Assembly (NCBI GenBank): GCA_002298545.1
Contig: DBKQ01000030.1
Span: 1 to 9,119, forward strand
Length of the DNA stretch: 9,119 bases
Origin: Prevotella sp. UBA746
Lineage (GTDB): Bacteria; Bacteroidota; Bacteroidia; Bacteroidales; Bacteroidaceae
Reading direction: 5' to 3'
Shown: positions 6,419-9,119 of the stretch, one piece after another
Numbering within the stretch: position 1 is the stretch's first letter
Layout of the letters: each line of letters begins with the position of its first letter
The notes under the pieces: generated by a model
The model's input: the letters and a program-made list of their open reading frames with translations, nothing else
Told to the model about the DNA's origin: nothing
The model's database searches: none
Translations under genes and position numbers: made by a program

Positions 6419-8316
6419 GCTTCGCCTCCTTCGTTTGTATCTTCAAAATTGAGTTCTGTCTGTCGGGTCTCAGCCTTCGCCGCCTCGCGCTCCATCTCGT
6501 CGAGTGCCTCCTTCAGGTATTGTGGTTTGCGCTTGGGCAGCACCCTTCGGTAGGCGTTCAGGATGGCATCGGGGATGGCGCAGAGCTTCACGCTGTCGGC
6601 AACGTCCTCAAACTCGTCGTCGTAGGCATAGCCATTTGGCGAGAACACATACACCATCAGTTTGTCGTCGCGTTGCGGCAATGTGCCGATGAGCTGCACC
6701 AAGGCGCCGATAGCCTCCTCCCGATAAATCACGAGCATGCGCCTTGCGCCGTCAGCACTCTCAAAGTAGCGGGCTATGCGCTTGTTGATGTTCCTGCCGG
6801 CAAACGGCAGTTCGGTATAGGCATTGTTGCGGATGCAGAGCATATCGGTAGAGAGGGTAGTGAGCAAACGTAGGTTCTTGGCGGTCTTGTCGCGAGATAC
6901 GAAACGGGTTTTGTAGTAGCGCAGGGTGTTTCGGGTTAAGCCGGGGACTTTAGTACCATTGGTACCAATATAACCACCAATAACTTTTTTGTTTCTTGGA
7001 TAAGTCACATCCTCACAAATATTATTTTCATTATTTGTTGCTAAAATTCCAATGCGACGCCCATAATCACCATCATTCATTTTCATAATGGCATCCAAAG
7101 TCGTACCACTACCGGCAAAGAAATCCAGAATAGTTATATCTGAACTTTTTCCTGTTATATCAATCAAATATGCAACCAACTCCCAAGGTTTACTAAAAGG
7201 AAAGTCTATACCCATATTATTTAAGTATGTAGTTGCAGAAGAATTTTGATAATCATATATAATATCATCAGGGAGATTATAATCAATATCACCATCAGTT
7301 TCTTCATCTTCATATTTTTTTTCATATACATTCCAATTTGTATGATTGCCAAAAGAGTCTATCAACGGAGACCTTCTTGATTCGGCAAACATTATACGAT
7401 CTTTCTTTGCCATATAAGACTGATAAGACCATCTCCAAACTTTATCAGCCCTTGTCTTTGGCAAAACATGTGCAGCATCATATTTTTCAGATGGCATTAC
7501 ACTACCTGGTGGTAATATTAAAGTTCCATCAGGTGCTTGTATATAATAACGCTGATTTTTACAACCTCTCAATGGATCTAATGAAGCTTGAAATAAAGAA
7601 TGGGCTTTACGATAATGACGACCATTTTCATCTTCTAAGGGATAATCTTTAACTTGAAACTCTTTTGTATGAAAACTTTTTACCATATCCTTATTTTTAC
7701 AATAAGCTAAAACATAATCTTTTGTAGGTCTAAAGTATGTACCTTGCTTAGAACCTGATTTTGCAACTCTTGGCAAAAAGCCCAAACATTGGCGAGAAAA
7801 GATTTCATCACAAAGTAATTTTAATTGTGATACTTCATCATCGCCTATGGAAATAAAAATAACACCATCTTCTTTCAAAAGAGTTTTTGCTATTTTCAAT
7901 CTCTTATTCATAAAAGACAACCACTTACTATTATAATAAGAGTCTTCTTTATCAACATAAGCATCATTATATTTAAAATCCTTGTTACCCGTGTTGTATG
8001 GCGGATCAATATAAATCACGTCGATTTTGCCATTATGGGTATAGCTGAGGGCAGTGAGAGCTTCGAGGTTGTCGCCCTCTATAAGGATATGGTTAGGGGC
8101 GGTTGGGTCATCGCTGATGATGGCGCGGTCTGCCACTTCCTCGAGCACAGGCAGTTCGTCTTGCAGACGCGCCTCAATCTCCTCGGGCTTGTCCTCCCAC
8201 ACAAGACCATACTTCTTCTGCGAGCGGAGCAACTTCAGCAACTCCGACTTCTCCTCATTCGTAAGACCCTCGAGTTCATTTATCTTCTTTGCGAGTTCGT
8301 ATTTGTTCATAAGCAT
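6415..8316 (-). CDS. mod: Type III Mod-like DNA N6-adenine (or N4-cytosine) methyltransferase, beta class
   Basis: This 633-aa protein is a site-specific DNA methyltransferase using S-adenosylmethionine. Motif IV DPPYNTG (104-110) comes before the cofactor-binding motif FAGSGTT (400-406). That order, with about 290 residues of target-recognition region between them, defines the beta class used by type III Mod subunits. Other family landmarks are IEGDNLEAL (79-87), DGVIFISIGDDE (150-161) and TNNENNICEDVTYPR (427-441). DPPY favours adenine as the target base. The N-terminus can begin at the ATG at 8316 or the one at 8310 (MNKYELAKK); the second looks more typical of the family, and neither has a clear Shine-Dalgarno. 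It is the first gene of the operon and overlaps the Res gene by 4 nt. The central third is strongly A+T-rich compared with both ends, suggesting a swapped recognition core (see the separate entry). The frame is intact and both catalytic motifs are present, so I expect an active enzyme. Confidence 0.92.
   Translation of the reverse strand: MLMNKYELAKKINELEGLTNEEKSELLKLLRSQKKYGLVWEDKPEEIEARLQDELPVLEEVADRAIISDDPTAPNHILIEGDNLEALTALSYTHNGKIDVIYIDPPYNTGNKDFKYNDAYVDKEDSYYNSKWLSFMNKRLKIAKTLLKEDGVIFISIGDDEVSQLKLLCDEIFSRQCLGFLPRVAKSGSKQGTYFRPTKDYVLAYCKNKDMVKSFHTKEFQVKDYPLEDENGRHYRKAHSLFQASLDPLRGCKNQRYYIQAPDGTLILPPGSVMPSEKYDAAHVLPKTRADKVWRWSYQSYMAKKDRIMFAESRRSPLIDSFGNHTNWNVYEKKYEDEETDGDIDYNLPDDIIYDYQNSSATTYLNNMGIDFPFSKPWELVAYLIDITGKSSDITILDFFAGSGTTLDAIMKMNDGDYGRRIGILATNNENNICEDVTYPRNKKVIGGYIGTNGTKVPGLTRNTLRYYKTRFVSRDKTAKNLRLLTTLSTDMLCIRNNAYTELPFAGRNINKRIARYFESADGARRMLVIYREEAIGALVQLIGTLPQRDDKLMVYVFSPNGYAYDDEFEDVADSVKLCAIPDAILNAYRRVLPKRKPQYLKEALDEMEREAAKAETRQTELNFEDTNEGGEA
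6955..7985 (-). other. A+T-rich mosaic segment inside mod (probable swapped recognition core)
   Basis: Within mod, sampled 60-bp blocks have 23% G+C at 7201-7260 and 7921-7980. Outside, the gene has 62% at 8101-8160 and 65% at 6541-6600. The change is abrupt: 42% at 7981-8040 on one side, and 50% at 6901-6960 falling to 33% at 6961-7020 on the other. The segment encodes roughly residues 111-454, from just after DPPY through the variable target-recognition region, FAGSG and the TNNENN block. The ends therefore fall near conserved motifs, where recombination between mod alleles would be expected. The reading frame is continuous across both edges. The composition difference is observed; replacement is inference. 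Confidence 0.7.
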
Positions 8317-8331
8317 TTGGCGTGGCTTAAA

Positions 8332-8353
8332 GAACGCTTGTTAGTTCGCGTTC
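8332..8353 (-). promoter_or_regulatory. Hairpin just upstream of mod start
   Basis: On the minus strand GAACGC (8353-8348) and GCGTTC (8337-8332) form a perfect 6-bp stem with a 10-nt loop, ending 15 nt before the ATG at 8316. No U-tract follows, so it is not a standard terminator. It could affect ribosome access to mod. It is short enough to occur by chance. Confidence 0.25.
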
Positions 8354-8384
8354 GATTTTATCGCTCACCCCCAAAGCAGATAAA

Positions 8385-8415
8385 TAAATGTATTAGATGT
8401 CTGTATATTCTAAAA
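8385..8415 (-). promoter_or_regulatory. Weak alternative promoter close to mod
   Basis: TTTT (8415-8412), a 19-nt spacer and TACATTTA (8392-8385) resemble the Bacteroidota TTTG/TAnnTTTG pattern, with one mismatch in each box. It would start transcripts near 8378 and give a leader of about 60 nt. It is much weaker than the match at 8755-8786, so I treat it as an alternative only. Confidence 0.25.
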
Positions 8416-8544
8416 GAAATTGGCGCAGGGGCTCTGCTCCTTGAATGTCCTTGAAAACTGAGGTCTTAGGAAACCCATAACACCAAGGACAGAAGCAAGA
8501 GACACGCCTACGCCAACGCCGTATATATGTATATAGCATAAGTT

Positions 8545-8569
8545 GCACCCCTTCTATATGAAAGGGCGC
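8545..8569 (-). other. Imperfect hairpin in the leader
   Basis: The sequence from 8545 to 8569 folds into a stem of ten positions with two mismatches (GCRCCC-type arm against AAGGGNGC) around a short A/T loop. It sits mid-leader with no U-tract after it on either strand. It is probably part of the leader structure, not a terminator. Confidence 0.25.
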
Positions 8570-8662
8570 ACTTGTGCCGTGCATAGATACACGTATAGTA
8601 GACGCTCACTGCCATCTACATCTGAGTGTTACTTGAAAGTTCCTAAGTTTCAGTTTATCAGA

Positions 8663-8681
8663 AGCAAACGTTAGCAAACGT
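8663..8681. repeat. Tandem 9-bp direct repeat AGCAAACGT
   Basis: AGCAAACGT occurs at 8663-8671 and again at 8673-8681, separated by one T, so the copies are 10 bp apart, one helical turn. Each copy runs into or contains AACGT. The pair lies about 70-85 nt downstream of the probable start site near 8748. It could be a binding site for a regulator on one DNA face, or part of the structured leader. Confidence 0.35.
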
Positions 8682-8751
8682 CATTTTCATAAGAATAGCC
8701 ACACTCCGGACTGTCCGTCGGCAACGCATTGCCTTCATCCGAAGAATGACG
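8679..8751 (-). other. Multi-branched RNA structure at the 5' end of the leader
   Basis: Read on the minus strand, CGTCATT (8751-8745) and AATGACG (8685-8679) form an outer stem. Between them lie small hairpins in a row: CTTC-GGAT-GAAG, GGCAA-TGCG-TTGCC and CGGA-CAG-TCCG. The structure begins only a few nucleotides after the predicted -7 box (8755), so it would form the very 5' end of the transcript. Three inner stems inside one closing stem suggest a folded RNA. I do not recognise it as a named riboswitch. Confidence 0.4.
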
Positions 8752-8754
8752 CTA

Positions 8755-8786
8755 CAAAATTAATCAAAAGAAAATAAAACGACAAA
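8755..8786 (-). promoter_or_regulatory. Consensus Bacteroidota promoter, probable main promoter of the operon
   Basis: TTTG (8786-8783), a spacer of exactly 20 nt and TAATTTTG (8762-8755) match the Bacteroidota primary sigma consensus in every fixed position. Transcription would begin near 8748 and run leftward. A terminator-like hairpin at 8798-8832 just upstream would shield it from read-through. The -33 box overlaps another TAAATTTG (8790-8783), which by itself lacks a matching -33 box. Confidence 0.6.
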
Positions 8787-8797
8787 TTTACGGGCAC

Positions 8798-8832
8798 AAA
8801 AATGGGGTGGAATGCCAACGTTCCGCCCATTT
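8798..8832 (-). terminator. Probable intrinsic terminator of the leftward upstream gene
   Basis: On the minus strand AAATGGG plus CGGAA (8832-8821) pair with TTCCA and CCCATTT across an 8-nt loop, with one bulged base, giving about 12 pairs. The stem is followed by a run of T (complement of the A-run 8798-8802). It lies about 250 nt after the stop of the gene entering from the right edge and just before the operon promoter, a sensible place for a terminator. Confidence 0.5.
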
Positions 8833-8890
8833 CCCATTCTCAAGTTCTTTGTTTTTTTATCATATTCAAGTTTCTATAATCTATAATCGT

Positions 8891-9058
8891 CCCCTCCCCC
8901 ACCTCCCCCTCTCGGGGGCGGAGCAGTTACCTTTAAAATTCATAAACTTGCATATTTGTCATTACTAAATCTGTAGCATTACATTTACAAGTAAATATCT
9001 CAGTTTTTAGCAGAAAGAGTAACTGCTCCGCCCCTGACAAGGGGAGGCGGGGGAGGGG
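8891..9058. repeat. Pair of 40-bp inverted repeats with 88-bp spacer (BIME/MITE-like element)
   Basis: The left arm (8891-8930) and the reverse complement of the right arm (9019-9058) agree at 36 of 40 positions. The outer ends are runs of C or G (CCCCTCCCCC and GGGGGAGGGG) and the inner ends are GAGCAGTTAC and GTAACTGCTC. Each arm also contains an internal imperfect palindrome around GCCCCTGACAAGGGG, so each arm can fold alone. Two self-complementary units facing each other is the layout of REP/BIME-type intergenic elements. The spacer is A+T-rich and holds no gene. I found no clear target-site duplication. It lies just after the stop of the right-edge gene. Confidence 0.75.
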
Positions 9059-9082
9059 AATAACTAGAGAAACTTTAGTAAG

Positions 9083-9119
9083 TTACCCTTCTATCCGCCA
9101 CTCCGTGATGGTGCGCTCC
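9083..9119 (-). CDS. C-terminal fragment of an unidentified leftward gene
   Basis: A minus-strand frame enters from the right edge, reads ERTITEWRIEG and stops at TAA (9085-9083). Eleven codons are too few to name a family. Support comes from context: same direction as all other genes, and an inverted-repeat element and a terminator-like hairpin follow the stop. It may simply be a chance open frame. Confidence 0.35.
   Translation of the reverse strand, partial: ERTITEWRIEG

Larger units (their letters stand above)
8317..8748 (-). other. Gene-free operon leader, about 430 nt, with several hairpins
   Basis: No convincing gene lies between the mod start and the consensus promoter at 8755-8786. 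If that promoter drives the operon, this is a long 5' untranslated leader. It contains a multi-hairpin element at its start (8679-8751), a hairpin at 8545-8569 and another at 8332-8353 just before mod. Three short minus-strand frames exist: 8658-8738 (26 aa), 8508-8615 (35 aa) and 8393-8584 (63 aa). They overlap structured sequence, have odd compositions rich in Cys, Tyr or Arg, and read to me like spurious small proteins seen repeatedly in Prevotella annotations; that is memory, not a search. A leader that controls expression, or a repeated intergenic element placed in front of mod, are both possible. Confidence 0.4.

Noticed and set aside
6958..6969. 12-bp perfect palindrome ATTGGTACCAAT at the left edge of the A+T-rich mod segment
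   Set aside because: It encodes part of a Gly/Thr/Asn-rich stretch (YIGTNGTKV), has no partner at the other edge, and could arise by chance; not claimed as a recombination site.
222..8316. A complete Dnd phosphorothioation system
   Set aside because: Only a DndD-like ATPase is present; the cysteine desulfurase, DndB, DndC and DndE are absent from the window.
222..8316. BREX or DISARM system
   Set aside because: No PglZ, BrxC or BrxL, and no DrmA, DrmB or DrmC-like proteins are encoded here.
8035..8454. 139-aa plus-strand open frame reaching into the leader
   Set aside because: Mostly antisense to the start of mod, with no ribosome binding site, promoter or recognisable motif.
8393..8584. 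63-aa minus-strand frame and the shorter frames at 8508-8615 and 8658-8738 as real genes
   Set aside because: They overlap predicted RNA structure and each other, have unusual Cys/Arg/Tyr-rich compositions and no clear start signals; treated as leader sequence.
1..9119. CRISPR arrays, tRNA or rRNA genes
   Set aside because: No regularly spaced repeats of CRISPR type and no tRNA- or rRNA-like segments were seen on either strand.

Overview
The window looks like an accessory locus from a Bacteroidota chromosome, most likely Prevotella or a close relative. The evidence is the leftward promoters of the Bacteroidota type (a TTTG-like -33 box and a TAnnTTTG -7 box), the mostly weak Shine-Dalgarno signals, and the start of an AAA-ATPase_like/PD-(D/E)XK family gene at the left edge, a family much expanded in this phylum. 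The genus is inference. Every gene I can support lies on the minus strand, so the locus reads from right to left.

Layout from right to left. At 9083-9119 is the last few codons of an unidentified leftward gene. At 8891-9058 is a 40-bp inverted repeat pair around an 88-bp spacer. A probable intrinsic terminator follows at 8798-8832, then a consensus promoter at 8755-8786, and then a gene-free leader of about 430 nt with several RNA hairpins (8317-8748). Next come five tightly packed genes: a beta-class adenine methyltransferase of the type III Mod kind (6415-8316), an SF2 helicase with a C-terminal PD-(D/E)XK-like nuclease of the Res kind (4061-6418), a 71-aa protein (3829-4044), a DndD-like SMC/Rad50-type ATPase (1817-3814) and a HerA/FtsK-like ATPase (222-1805). 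The spacings are a 4-nt ATGA overlap, then 16, 14 and 11 nt, so this is very probably one transcript. After it comes a promoter at 140-171 and the first 26 codons of an AAA-ATPase_like/PD-(D/E)XK protein running off the left end.

How the genes may work together. Mod plus Res is the core of a type III restriction-modification system. The three extra genes make it a composite: a DndD-like ATPase without DndA, DndB, DndC or DndE, a HerA-like hexameric translocase without NurA or another usual nuclease partner, and a small protein of unknown role. The simplest reading is an anti-phage or anti-plasmid defence island. In it, base methylation would mark self DNA, the helicase-nuclease would cleave, and the DndD-like/HerA-like pair would form an added ATP-driven sensing or translocation module. 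That mechanism is inference.

The most notable sequence-level feature is inside mod. Its middle kilobase (about 6955-7985, coding for the region just after DPPY through FAGSG and beyond) is far more A+T-rich than the flanks (sampled 60-bp blocks at 23% G+C against 62-65%). This is what replacement of the target-recognition core by recombination would leave behind.
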